A stretch of 64,000 nucleotides of DNA from Actinomycetospora straminea (GCF_028737255.1 NZ_JAQZAN010000001.1:1-64000); one strand, 5' to 3'. Shown: positions 42,377 to 50,326, counted from the stretch's first letter. The notes: generated by a model not told the origin, from the letters alone. Program-made: numbers and translations.

Positions 42377-42382
42377 CAGGAT
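42377..42382 (+). promoter_or_regulatory. -10 motif CAGGAT, leaderless candidate
   Basis: CAGGAT lies 6 nt before the ATG at 42389 of phhB, without a Shine-Dalgarno. Confidence 0.3.
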
Positions 42383-42388
42383 CCGGGC

Positions 42389-42691
42389 ATGGCTGAGCTC
42401 CTGGGAGAGGACGCGATCGCGCAGGCCCTCGACGGCCTGCCCGGCTGGCAGCGCGAGGACGAGGCGACGATCGTGCGCTTCGCGAAGCTGCCGAGCTTCC
42501 GCGAGGCGATCGCGACCGTCGGCGAGGTCGCCGACCTCGCCGAGGAGGCCGACCACCACCCGGACATGGACATCCGCTTCAACAGCCTCAAGTTCAAGCT
42601 GTCGACGCACTCCGAGGGCGGGCTCACCGCCAAGGACACCGACCTCGCCGCGCAGATCTCCTCGGTGCTCGACCGCCGCGGCGCCTCCTGA
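42389..42691 (+). CDS. phhB: Pterin-4a-carbinolamine dehydratase
   Basis: This 100-residue protein has the catalytic pattern ADHHPDMDIRFNSLKFKLST with THSEGGLTAKDTDLA, including the His-His pair. It dehydrates 4a-hydroxytetrahydropterin or, in actinobacteria, may serve another pterin enzyme because phenylalanine hydroxylase is often missing. A phhB is conserved near lpqW in mycobacteria (Rv1159A). Its TGA overlaps the CTG at which the next gene appears to start. Confidence 0.9.
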   Translation: MAELLGEDAIAQALDGLPGWQREDEATIVRFAKLPSFREAIATVGEVADLAEEADHHPDMDIRFNSLKFKLSTHSEGGLTAKDTDLAAQISSVLDRRGAS

Positions 42692-43878
42692 GCACCTCCC
42701 CCGGCGACTCGCTGTGGTCGCCGCCGTTCGTCGCGGTCCTCGCCGCCACCGTGCTCGCCTTCGGCGGGTACGCGCTGCTCCTGCCCGTGGTGCCGGTGCA
42801 CGCGGCCGCGGGCGGGGCGAGCCCGGCGGCCGCGGGCGCGACGACGGGCGTGTTCATGGCGGCCACGGTCGCCACGCAGCTGACGGTGCCCGCCGTGCTG
42901 CGCCGGGTCGGTCCGCGCGCGGCGATGATCACCGGCATGCTCGCGATGGGCGTCCCGGCGGTGCTGCTCGCGGTGACGGCGGCGCTGCCGGTCCTGCTCG
43001 CGGTGGCAGTGGTGCGCGGGGTCGGGTTCGGTCTCGTCACGGTGATCGGGGCCGCGCTCACCGCCGACCTCGCGCCGGAGGGTCGCCGCGGGCGGGCCAT
43101 CGGGCTCTACGGCGTCGCGGTCGGCCTCCCGCAGCTCGTGCTGCTCAGCGGCGGCGTGTGGGCCTACGAGGCGCTCGACGCGGCCGTGGTGCTGCTCGTG
43201 GGCGCCGCGCTGCCCGTCGTCGCGGCGCTGCTGTGCGGCCGCCTGCCGACCACCCGCGCGGCACCCCGCCGTCGCGCCGGCGGCCTGCCGGCGTCGATCG
43301 TCGTGGCGCCGTGGTCGGCGATGGTCGTGTCGGCGGCGGCCGCGGGCGGCGTCATCACCGTGCTGCCGCTGTGGACGCCGGGCACGGGATCGCCGACCGG
43401 GCTCGCCGGCGGCACCGCCACCGCCGCCGTCGCGCTCGCCGTCCTCACCGCGGGCCAGCTCGCCGGCCGCGGCCTCGCGGGCGAGCTCGCCGACCGGCCG
43501 GGCCGGCGGGTGCGGACGCCCGTCGTCACCGTCGTCGGCCTGCTGCTCGTCGCGGCCGGCGCCGGGGTGGTCGCCGCGGGCGGGACCAGCGCGGGCGCCG
43601 CGGTGCTCGCCGGCGCGGTGCTCGTGGGATTCGGGTTCGGGGCGGTGCAGAGCGACACCCTCATCGCCCTGTTCGCCCGCGCCGGCCCGGACCGCTCCGG
43701 CGCCGCGAGCACCTGGTGGAACACCGCCTACGACGCCGGCACGGGCCTCGGCGCGGCCGCCCTCGCCGCGGTGCTCGGGGCCGCCGGCGGCCCGGCGTCG
43801 TTCGTCGTCGCCGCCGCGGCCTGCCTGCTCGCCGTCCCGGTCGCGGTGGCGGGCGGCCGGGGTGGGCGCGGCTCCTGA
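42688..43878 (+). CDS. MFS transporter, apparent CTG start
   Basis: This 396-residue major facilitator has about 12 helices. Helix 1 is FVAVLAATVLAFGGYALLLP, followed by VVPVHAAAGG. The best standard start, GTG 42751, begins inside helix 1 (VLAFGGYALLLP) and would truncate it. The frame is open back to a CTG at 42688 that overlaps the phhB stop as CTGA, giving LSTSPGDSLWSPPFVAVLAA. No ATG, GTG or TTG lies between, so a rare CTG start with translational coupling is the simplest reading. The loop RRGRAIGLYGVAVGLPQLVL matches the A-motif region. The substrate is unknown. Confidence 0.8.
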   Translation: MSTSPGDSLWSPPFVAVLAATVLAFGGYALLLPVVPVHAAAGGASPAAAGATTGVFMAATVATQLTVPAVLRRVGPRAAMITGMLAMGVPAVLLAVTAALPVLLAVAVVRGVGFGLVTVIGAALTADLAPEGRRGRAIGLYGVAVGLPQLVLLSGGVWAYEALDAAVVLLVGAALPVVAALLCGRLPTTRAAPRRRAGGLPASIVVAPWSAMVVSAAAAGGVITVLPLWTPGTGSPTGLAGGTATAAVALAVLTAGQLAGRGLAGELADRPGRRVRTPVVTVVGLLLVAAGAGVVAAGGTSAGAAVLAGAVLVGFGFGAVQSDTLIALFARAGPDRSGAASTWWNTAYDAGTGLGAAALAAVLGAAGGPASFVVAAAACLLAVPVAVAGGRGGRGS

Positions 43879-43935
43879 GCGAGGGACACCTCCGCTCGCC
43901 CAGGAAGCGGGCGTGCGCGGGACGTTCCCCACCGA

Positions 43936-44253
43936 TCACCGGAAGCTGTCGACCATCGGCGCGAACGCGCTGTCCATGTCCCAGAGGGGCTCGAAGGTGA
44001 TGTTCACGACGTGGCCGTAGGTCTGCAGGTGGAACGCCTGGTAGCGGCCGAAGGCCTCGGGGTCGTCCGCCTCGACCAGGCAGTACCCACCCCAGGAGGT
44101 GCCGTAGGTGCCCCGGTGGGTGATGCCCTTCTCGACGTCACCCCAGTTCCCGTTCCGGGCGAGTGCCTTGAACCCCTCGGTCCACGCCTCGTCGATCGTC
44201 GCCTTGGGGCAGCCGTCACGGTAGGCGAACCGACACATGTAGACCTGTCCCAT
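43936..44253 (-). CDS. Small orphan protein, dimeric barrel-like
   Basis: This 105-residue protein begins MGQVYMCRFAYRDGCPKATI and continues ITHRGTYGTSWGGYCLVEAD, then HLQTYGHVVNITFEPLWDMD. The size, the alternating strands and the sequence around AFGRYQAFHLQTYGHVV suggest a ferredoxin-like dimeric alpha/beta barrel of the DUF3303 kind; this is not certain. The ATG at 44253 has GAGGAGGG 4 nt upstream. A CRP-like palindrome lies 35-50 nt upstream. It converges with the MFS gene across a 57-bp GC-rich gap. Confidence 0.65.
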   Translation of the reverse strand: MGQVYMCRFAYRDGCPKATIDEAWTEGFKALARNGNWGDVEKGITHRGTYGTSWGGYCLVEADDPEAFGRYQAFHLQTYGHVVNITFEPLWDMDSAFAPMVDSFR

Positions 44254-44287
44254 CTGACCCTCCTCAGCCGACGCGTGCCACCTTCAG

Positions 44288-44303
44288 TGTGACTTGGATC
44301 ACT
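44288..44303. promoter_or_regulatory. CRP/FNR-type site TGTGA-N6-TCACT
   Basis: TGTGACTTGGATCACT matches TGTGANNNNNNTCACA at 9 of 10 fixed positions. It lies 35-50 nt upstream of the 105-residue gene on the minus strand, and 230 bp from the secreted-protein gene on the plus strand. A cAMP-responsive or redox-responsive CRP/FNR regulator is the expected binder. Confidence 0.55.
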
Positions 44304-44532
44304 CGGTTCGGGAAGGTCTGCGGTCGACCTCGCGGGGGCGACGCATCGCCCGACCGGCCGTCGCCGATCACGCGCACGAGGTGGCGCGACCTCCCCTCGG
44401 GTGATCCCCGTGCGCGTTCGGGGGAGAGCACGTCGTCGCCGGTCACGAGCCCGATCCCGCCCGCGATGTCCGGCTGCCCGGGACGCGGGAGATCACCGGG
44501 GCGGGTGTGGCGGAGCGTGCTCGGAGGCCGGC

Positions 44533-45060
44533 GTGGTGAAGAAGGTGCTGCTCGCGGCGCTGCTCGGCGCCGTCGTCATGCTCGGGTCCGCGCAGGTCGG
44601 CTACCTGACGCCGGGCACGCTCTCCGACGCGACGACCACCGGCCGCCCGGACGCCGCGAGCCCCGACGCCGCGCCCGCCCCGACCCCCTCCGGCGCGGTC
44701 ACGCCGGCGGCCCCGCCGGTCGCCCCGCCGCCCGCGGCGGCGCTCCCGGGCACCCCGCCGCCCGGCCTGGCCGGCACCCCGAGCACCGCGAACGCCGCCG
44801 TCGCCGACCCGCGCCCGGCGCGCACCACGGGCCGCCCGGCGTCCGGGGGCACCCGCGAGCGCACGCCGGCGCGCGGGACCGACGCCGGCGCGCGGGAGGA
44901 GGACCGCGACGATCCGCCGGCGCGCGCGGGTGGGTCCTCGGGCGGGTCGTCGGAGCGCCCCGCGAGCAGGCCGGACAGCGGCTCGTCCGGCGGCGTGCGC
45001 GCCACCGCCTGCCTCGAGCGCCTGCTCGACGGGACGTGCGTCCGGGTGGGTCTGGGCTGA
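44533..45060 (+). CDS. Secreted Pro/Ala-rich protein, unknown
   Basis: This 175-residue protein has a signal-like helix (VKKVLLAALLGAVVMLGSAQ, residues 2-21) and then 120 residues of Ala/Pro/Thr/Gly/Arg low complexity (APPVAPPPAAALPGTPPPG). It ends in CLERLLDGTCVRVGLG with two Cys that may form a disulfide. It looks like a cell-wall-passing linker with a small terminal hook. The GTG at 44533 has CGGAGG 5 nt upstream. The 279 bp before it hold only the CRP-like site and no gene. Confidence 0.7.
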   Translation: MVKKVLLAALLGAVVMLGSAQVGYLTPGTLSDATTTGRPDAASPDAAPAPTPSGAVTPAAPPVAPPPAAALPGTPPPGLAGTPSTANAAVADPRPARTTGRPASGGTRERTPARGTDAGAREEDRDDPPARAGGSSGGSSERPASRPDSGSSGGVRATACLERLLDGTCVRVGLG

Positions 45061-45067
45061 CCCGGCC

Positions 45068-45682
45068 TCAGCCCGCGGGCACCACCACGCGCACGACCGT
45101 GTCCTCGGCGCGCGCCCGGCGCTCCGCGTCGCGCACCGCGGCGATCGTGTCGTCGAGGAGCCCGACCAGCACGCGGTCGCGGGCCTCGGCGTCGAGGTCG
45201 GCCACGCGGGCGGCGACGAGCAGGTGTGCGCAGGCGTGGTTGACCGGCCCGACGTGCAGCAGAGTCGCGAGCCGCCCGCCGTCGCCGTTCTCGCCGCGTC
45301 CCCGGCGACGGGGCGCGGCGGCGGCGCGACGCTCGAGGCGGCGCTGCAGGCGGGGGAAGAAGCGGTTGCCCGGGTCGATCGCGAGGCCCGCGCGGGCGAT
45401 CGTCGCGAGGACGATCGGGCGGACCTCGACGCCGGCCTCGCGGCCGAGACCGATCAGGGTGACCGCGCGGGTGGCCAGCTGCTGGCGCGTCGCCGACGAC
45501 ACGGCGTCGTTGACCTGCCAGGCCACCGCCGCGAGGGCGGGGTGGGTGCAGCGGGGCCGGTCGGTGAAGCGTTCACCGGCGAGCACGGAGACGTACTCCA
45601 TGAGACAGCTGCCGGCTTCCGCGTCGCGGTGCGCGCCGGCCTCGAGGACGGGCAGGCCCTCCGGAGGGCGGGTCGACGTCAT
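45068..45682 (-). CDS. Conserved helical protein, unknown
   Basis: This 204-residue protein has GSCLMEYVSVLAGERFTDRP followed by RCTHPALAAVAWQVNDAVSS, a pattern I have seen as a conserved motif of uncharacterised actinobacterial proteins. The Arg-rich centre ([20 protein letters not shown]) divides two helical halves, and VGPVNHACAHLLVAARVADL carries further Cys/His. Metal binding is possible but unproven. It is downstream of GPP34 on the same strand, 126 bp apart. The converging secreted-protein gene ends 7 bp away. Confidence 0.65.
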   Translation of the reverse strand: MTSTRPPEGLPVLEAGAHRDAEAGSCLMEYVSVLAGERFTDRPRCTHPALAAVAWQVNDAVSSATRQQLATRAVTLIGLGREAGVEVRPIVLATIARAGLAIDPGNRFFPRLQRRLERRAAAAPRRRGRGENGDGGRLATLLHVGPVNHACAHLLVAARVADLDAEARDRVLVGLLDDTIAAVRDAERRARAEDTVVRVVVPAG

Positions 45683-45808
45683 GGGAAGCTCCCTTCCCCG
45701 GCCCCGGGCCCTCGCGCCCGGTTCGGAGGCCCTACCGTAATCCGTTTTCGCCGCTTCGGCAGGGGGTCCGGACGAGCGAATCGCCGGGCTGCAGCCGCCC
45801 GGGGGCGA

Positions 45809-46516
45809 TCAGTGGTCCGAACCGATGACCGTGGTCGCGGTGAGCGCGGCCAGCACCGACGCCACGGTCGGCGACACGAGCCGGCGGATGTCCTGCGCGA
45901 CCCCGAGCGTCACGTGCCGGCCGTCGGCGATGGCCCGCGCGCGGCGGGACGCGCGGGTGAGGTCGGCCGGGCTGAGGTCGCGCACGCGGCGCCCGTGGTG
46001 CAGGAGGACGACGAGCATCGCGACCGCCTCGTCGGGGTCCTCCCCGTCCAGGACGGCCCGCACCGCGGATCGGTCGTGGTGCAGTGCCTCGACCTCGTGC
46101 ACGCGCAGCGCCGACCCGAACACCGGCATCGCGAGGTACCCGAACACCCGTCGCGGCTCGCGCCCGGCCAGGCCCCGCTCGACGAGGCGGTCCATCGTGC
46201 GGCGGATCATCTGCGCCCCGCGCGCGCCCGTCACCGCGTGCTGGAGGTCGGCCTTCGCGCCGCCGTGGGCGAGCAGGCCGTCGACGACCCACGCCAGCAG
46301 CGGGTCGTGCACCTCGACCGGCCCGCGCCGGTACGCCGTCCCCGCGTCGAGCAGGGACGCGTCGAGCAGCAGCTCCACCATCGCGGCCGCGACGAGCAGG
46401 CCCGCGGGCTCGGTCAACGTCGAGACGGGCCGGCCGTGGTCGTCGCCGAGGACCCACGCCACCCGCTCGGGCAGCGTCAGGTCCGCGGTCCGGGACGACC
46501 ACCGATCGGAGCGCAC
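45809..46516 (-). CDS. GPP34 (GOLPH3-like) phosphoprotein
   Basis: This 235-residue Golgi-phosphoprotein-3 domain protein reads LTLPERVAWVLGDDHGRPVS, ELLLDASLLDAGTAYRRGPV, LVERGLAGREPRRVFGYLAM and ALHHDRSAVRAVLDGEDPDE in the expected order. Eukaryotic GOLPH3 binds PI4P; bacterial GPP34 proteins occur mainly in actinomycetes in multiple copies and have no settled function. A membrane-lipid link is inferred. Its GTG start is preceded by TAGTCT. Confidence 0.85.
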   Translation of the reverse strand: MRSDRWSSRTADLTLPERVAWVLGDDHGRPVSTLTEPAGLLVAAAMVELLLDASLLDAGTAYRRGPVEVHDPLLAWVVDGLLAHGGAKADLQHAVTGARGAQMIRRTMDRLVERGLAGREPRRVFGYLAMPVFGSALRVHEVEALHHDRSAVRAVLDGEDPDEAVAMLVVLLHHGRRVRDLSPADLTRASRRARAIADGRHVTLGVAQDIRRLVSPTVASVLAALTATTVIGSDH

Positions 46517-46522
46517 GGAGAC

Positions 46523-46528
46523 AGACTA
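46523..46528 (-). promoter_or_regulatory. -10 motif TAGTCT, leaderless candidate
   Basis: On the minus strand TAGTCT lies 6 nt before the GTG at 46516 of the GPP34 gene. Confidence 0.45.
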
Positions 46529-46690
46529 GGCAGGATCGTCCCCCACCCGAGCGAGCAGTCCCCGGACGGCGGCACACGGCGTCGAACGGTGCGTCCGCCC
46601 GGGTCACACCGGTCGTCCGTGCGGCCGGAGGGCCGGTGGCGGGGCGTGAGGGGCTCGGCGGTGTCGGACCCGCGCGGCACACTCGTGGCC

Positions 46691-47731
46691 ATGAGCACGA
46701 CGCCGGTCGGGCACGCCCCGGATCCCGATCTCGAGCGCGCGCGGGCGGGCGACGACGCGGCGTTCGAGCGGCTCGTCGCGCCGCTGCGCCGCGAGCTGCA
46801 CGCCCACTGCTACCGCATGCTCGGGTCGGTCCACGACGCCGACGACGCCCTGCAGGACGCCCTGGTGCGCGCCTGGCGGGCGATCGAGCGCTTCGAGGGC
46901 CGTCCGGACCGTCCGGGCGCGCTGCGGGCGTGGCTCCACACCGTCGCCACCAACGCGAGCCTCGACGTCGTCGCGCGACGCGGCCGCCGCGCGCTGCCGA
47001 TGGATCTCGGGCCGTCGAGCGAGCAGCCCGGGGACGACCCGCCGCTCACCGAGGTGGCCTGGCTCGGGCCGTATCCGGACCTCCCGGACGCGACGGTCGA
47101 GGAGCGGGAGACGGTCGAGCTCGCGTTCGTCGCCGCGTTGCAGCACCTGCCCGGCAACCAGCGCGCGGCGCTGCTGCTGATGGAGGTCCTCGGCTTCTCC
47201 GCCGCCGAGGTCGCGTCGATGATGGCGACGACGACGGCGTCGGTGAACAGCGCGGTCCAGCGCGCCCGGGCCACGCTCGCCGCCAAGGTCGACGGGCCGA
47301 GCCAGCAGCGCACGCTGCGCACCCTGTCCGACGCGCAGCTCGCCGCGACCGTCGCGCGCTACACCGCCGCGCTCGAGGCCGGCGACGCCGAGACGCTGGT
47401 CGCCCTGCTCACCGCCGACGTCACGTGGGCCATGCCGCCGAACGCGGAGTGGTACCGGGGCACCGCGGCGGTCACCGCGTTCCTCGAGGCCGCGCCGCTG
47501 CGCACGCCGTGGCGCCACGTCCCCGCGCGCGCCAACGGTCAGCTCGCCGTCGGCTGCTACACGTGGGAGCCCGACGCCGCGCGCTGGCGGGGCATGGTGC
47601 TCGACGTGCTCACGCTCGCCCCGGACGGGCGGATCGCCGAGGTCACGGCGTTCATCGGCCCCGAGAACCTGGCGCTGGTCGGCCTGCCGGCGACGCTGCC
47701 GGCCGACACGCCGGTCACAGCTCCCGGATGA
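46691..47731 (+). CDS. sigG: SigG-type ECF sigma factor with SnoaL-like tail
   Basis: This 346-residue sigma factor (TIGR02960 type) has region 2 (FERLVAPLRRELHAHCYRML, VHDADDALQDALVRAWRAIE), region 4 (ALQHLPGNQRAALLLMEVLG, FSAAEVASMMATTTASVNSA) and a C-terminal SnoaL/NTF2-like domain (residues about 215-335; YTAALEAGDAETLVALLTAD, VTAFIGPENL). The tail replaces a separate anti-sigma factor in this group and probably senses a ligand. The ATG at 46691 is used. The upstream 174 bp to the GPP34 start contain no other gene. It overlaps the converging MarR gene by 17 nt. Confidence 0.88.
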   Translation: MSTTPVGHAPDPDLERARAGDDAAFERLVAPLRRELHAHCYRMLGSVHDADDALQDALVRAWRAIERFEGRPDRPGALRAWLHTVATNASLDVVARRGRRALPMDLGPSSEQPGDDPPLTEVAWLGPYPDLPDATVEERETVELAFVAALQHLPGNQRAALLLMEVLGFSAAEVASMMATTTASVNSAVQRARATLAAKVDGPSQQRTLRTLSDAQLAATVARYTAALEAGDAETLVALLTADVTWAMPPNAEWYRGTAAVTAFLEAAPLRTPWRHVPARANGQLAVGCYTWEPDAARWRGMVLDVLTLAPDGRIAEVTAFIGPENLALVGLPATLPADTPVTAPG

Positions 47732-48149
47732 TCTCCTCGGTGCGCTCCTCCGCCCGCGCGAGGAACGCGCCCATGTGGTCGAGCTCGGCGGGGTCCGCGT
47801 CCGCGAGCTCGGCGGCCAGGCGGGCGTTGAGCGGCTCGTAGAGCGCGCCGATCCGGGCGAGCGACGCCGGGTCGGGCTCGACGAGCACCCGACGCCGGTC
47901 GGCGGGGTCGGGCACCCGGTGCACGTGGCCCGCGGCGTGCAGGCGCTCGACCAGCCGCGATGCCGACCCCGTCGTGAGGTTCAGCCGCGCCGCGAGCGTC
48001 CCGGGCGTCGCCGGCCCGTGCCGGGCGAGCTCGTAGAGGCACTGCAGCTCGGTGACGCCGACGCCCAGGTGCGCCGCGACCATGCCGTTGAACTGCACCA
48101 GCCGCACGCTCCACGCCCCCAGCGCCGCCACGACCTCCTCGGGACGCAC
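47715..48149 (-). CDS. MarR-family regulator
   Basis: This 144-residue winged-helix repressor shows GVGVTELQCLYELARHGPAT, LAARLNLTTGSASRLVERLH and RRVLVEPDPASLARIGALYE. The GTG at 48149 has GAGGAGG 6 nt upstream; the frame to 48218 has no start support. It is divergent from a P450 gene, with two perfect inverted repeats between them. It probably controls the P450 and itself. Confidence 0.85.
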   Translation of the reverse strand: MRPEEVVAALGAWSVRLVQFNGMVAAHLGVGVTELQCLYELARHGPATPGTLAARLNLTTGSASRLVERLHAAGHVHRVPDPADRRRVLVEPDPASLARIGALYEPLNARLAAELADADPAELDHMGAFLARAEERTEEIIREL

Positions 48150-48168
48150 GGAACCTCCTCGCCATTTC

Positions 48169-48183
48169 GCTGCACTGTGCAGC
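48169..48183. promoter_or_regulatory. Palindrome GCTGCACTGTGCAGC
   Basis: Seven-base arms flank a 1-nt centre. It lies 20 nt upstream of the MarR start, in the 56-bp MarR/P450 divergent region, and is a likely MarR operator. Confidence 0.5.
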
Positions 48184-48191
48184 TGATGTGT

Positions 48192-48210
48192 GTCACACTC
48201 GCTGTGTGAC
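48192..48210. promoter_or_regulatory. Palindrome GTCACACTCGCTGTGTGAC
   Basis: Seven-base perfect arms flank a 5-nt centre. It overlaps the GTG start of the P450 at 48206, so binding there would block P450 expression. Confidence 0.5.
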
Positions 48211-49342
48211 GCAGACATCTTCTCACGGGACCTGCCCGTTCGACCCCGGGGTCCGCCGGTGGGGCGCGCCGTACCCCGGGCGGGAGGCGCTGCGCGCGGC
48301 CGGCCCGGTGGTCGTCACCGAGGCCCCGGCGGGCGGACCGGTCGCCGTCGTCACCACCGCCGCACTCGCCCGGGCGGTCCTCGGCGACCCGCGCCTGGTC
48401 AAGGACACCGCCCTCGCGCCACCCACCTGGGACCCGCGCTCCGCCGGCCTCGAGCCCACCGCCGCGGACGCCCTGTCGCTGACCACCGCCGAGGGCGCGA
48501 CCCACGCCGCCCTGCGCCGCGCCCACGCCCCCATGCTCTCCCCGCGCCGCATCCGCGCCCGGGCCGGCGCGATGCGCGACGCCGCCCGCGAGCTGCTCGG
48601 CGGGCTCGGCCGCCTCGGCGACACCGTCGACCTCACCGCCGACTTCACCACCCGCTACCCCCTCGTCGTCGTCGGCGACCTGCTCGGCGTGCCGCGCGGG
48701 ATGCTCGACGACGCCGTCGAGGCCTGCCGGCGGATGTGGGGCGACGAGGCCGACGGGGCGGCGGCGATGGTGGGGTTCGCCCGCCTCGGCGCGGCCGCGA
48801 TGGCGCACGACGGCCTGGCCCGCGAGCTGCGGGCACGCCTGCCCGCGGGCGTCACCGACGACCAGGTGCACTACCTGCTCTTCGCGCTGATCTTCGCCGG
48901 CCAGCTGACGACCGACGCTGCCCTCGGGTTCCTGCTGGCGCGGGTCCTCGTCGACGGTCCGCCGGAGGACACCGCCGCGCTGGTCGACGACGTCCTGCGC
49001 CGCGACCCACCCGCGCCGTTCACGCTGTGGCGGTTCGCCGCCGAGGACGTCGAGATCGCCGGCACCCCGCTGGCCGCGGGCACGCCCGTGCTCGTCGACC
49101 TCGCCGGCGTCGCCGACGACCCGGGCCCGAGCCTGGCGTTCGGCGCCGGCCCGCACGTGTGCGCGGGCGCCCACCTCGCGCGCGTCGAGCTCGCTGCGGC
49201 CGTCGACGTCCTCGTCACCGACTTCCCGGACGCCCGGCTCGCGGTCCCCGCCGACGAGCTGCGCCGTGTCGACCCGGGCGGTGTGGTGGGCAGCCGCCTC
49301 GCCGCCCTGCCCGTCACGGGCCTGCGGGCGCGGGACGGTTAG
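48206..49342 (+). CDS. Atypical short cytochrome P450
   Basis: This 378-residue P450 keeps the heme loop LAFGAGPHVCAGAHLAR (Cys about residue 318) and the C-helix HAALRRAH. It departs elsewhere. The I-helix reads IFAGQLTTDA, with Leu in place of the usual acidic residue before the conserved Thr. The K-helix ExxR is DxxR (VDDVLRR). The meander between TPVLVDLAGVADDP and the heme loop is about 15-18 residues short, with no PERF-like motif. It may still bind heme but have altered or lost oxygen activation. The GTG at 48206 begins VTQTSSHGTCPFDPG. Three bases separate its stop from the SMP-30 stop. Confidence 0.82.
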   Translation: MTQTSSHGTCPFDPGVRRWGAPYPGREALRAAGPVVVTEAPAGGPVAVVTTAALARAVLGDPRLVKDTALAPPTWDPRSAGLEPTAADALSLTTAEGATHAALRRAHAPMLSPRRIRARAGAMRDAARELLGGLGRLGDTVDLTADFTTRYPLVVVGDLLGVPRGMLDDAVEACRRMWGDEADGAAAMVGFARLGAAAMAHDGLARELRARLPAGVTDDQVHYLLFALIFAGQLTTDAALGFLLARVLVDGPPEDTAALVDDVLRRDPPAPFTLWRFAAEDVEIAGTPLAAGTPVLVDLAGVADDPGPSLAFGAGPHVCAGAHLARVELAAAVDVLVTDFPDARLAVPADELRRVDPGGVVGSRLAALPVTGLRARDG

Positions 49343-49345
49343 CCG

Positions 49346-50239
49346 TCAGGGCCGCCCGCCGTGGGGCACGTCGACCCGGGTGGCGAGCAGGACCGCCTCG
49401 CGCACCGGGCGCCGCTCGTGCTCGGCGAACGACGGGGCCGCGCAGGCGTAGAGCGTGCGCCCGTCGTCGCCGCCGAGCATGCAGGCGTAGACGCCGAGCC
49501 CGCCGGTGGGCCGCTCCTCGAGCACCTCGCCGCCCTCGGCGACGCGCAGGACCCGCTGGTGCAGGGCGTCGGCTACCCAGATCGCGCCCTCGGCGTCGCC
49601 GCCCATCCCGTCCGGGGCGACCGCGAGCCCGCCGAGCGCCTCGCCGACGTCCTCGGTGGCCGGTGGCGGGCCGAAGCGCGCCCAGTCCCGGCGCCGGGCC
49701 AGGCCGCCGTCGGCGGCGACGTCGAAGGCGGTCAGCCGCGCCCCGAACGTCTCGGCGACGACGAGCACCCGGTCGAACAGCACCATGCCGTTGGGGAAGA
49801 GCAGGTCGTCGGCGATGGTCGTCGGGGTGCCGTCGGGGTCGACGTAGGTCAGCGTCGTGCGGGCGAGCGGCGCGCCGGACATGAGGTCGAAGCCGAAGTT
49901 GCCGACGTACGCGCCGCCCCGGTCGTCGACGATCATGTCGTTGAGCACCGGCTCGACCAGGCCCGACAGGTCGGCGTGCTCGACCAGCGACCCGTCCTCC
50001 TCGCGGCGCAGGATGCGCCGGTCGCGCATGGAGACGATCAGCGCGCGGCCGTCGGGCAGGAAGCCCAGCCCGGACGGCTGCCCGGGCACCTGCGCCATCA
50101 CCTCGTGGCCGCCGTCCGGGTCGATCGCCACGACCTTCTCGGTGTAGAAGTCCGAGACCCAGAGCCGGCCCTCGTGCCACCGCGGCCCCTCGAGGAACGA
50201 CCAGCCGTCGGACACCACGTCGAAGTCCTGCTGTCCCAC
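49346..50239 (-). CDS. SMP-30/gluconolactonase family protein
   Basis: This 297-residue six-bladed beta-propeller has metal ligands in FLEGPRWHEGRLWVSDF (Glu), VEPVLNDMIVDDRGGAYVGN (Asn) and AIWVADALHQRVLR (Asp). It should hydrolyse a lactone, with a divalent metal. The GTG at 50239 has GAGGAGGAG immediately upstream. It converges with the P450; the oxidation-then-lactone-hydrolysis combination is suggestive but the genes are on opposite strands. Confidence 0.85.
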   Translation of the reverse strand: MGQQDFDVVSDGWSFLEGPRWHEGRLWVSDFYTEKVVAIDPDGGHEVMAQVPGQPSGLGFLPDGRALIVSMRDRRILRREEDGSLVEHADLSGLVEPVLNDMIVDDRGGAYVGNFGFDLMSGAPLARTTLTYVDPDGTPTTIADDLLFPNGMVLFDRVLVVAETFGARLTAFDVAADGGLARRRDWARFGPPPATEDVGEALGGLAVAPDGMGGDAEGAIWVADALHQRVLRVAEGGEVLEERPTGGLGVYACMLGGDDGRTLYACAAPSFAEHERRPVREAVLLATRVDVPHGGRP

Positions 50240-50314
50240 GGCTCCTCCTCGAGACCGGTGATCGTCCGTGCACGATCGAGCGTGTGGCACGGGCCGTCAA
50301 GGGCAGGTCGGCGG

Positions 50315-50320
50315 CAGGAT
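50315..50320 (+). promoter_or_regulatory. -10 motif CAGGAT, leaderless candidate
   Basis: CAGGAT lies 6 nt before the GTG at 50327. Confidence 0.3.
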
Positions 50321-50326
50321 GGCTCC

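Noticed and set aside
43879-43935. AGCGAGGGACACCTCCGCTCGC as a fourth copy of the hairpin repeat family
   Set aside because: Only about five pairs can form and the GCCT block is missing. The resemblance to the true copies is too weak.
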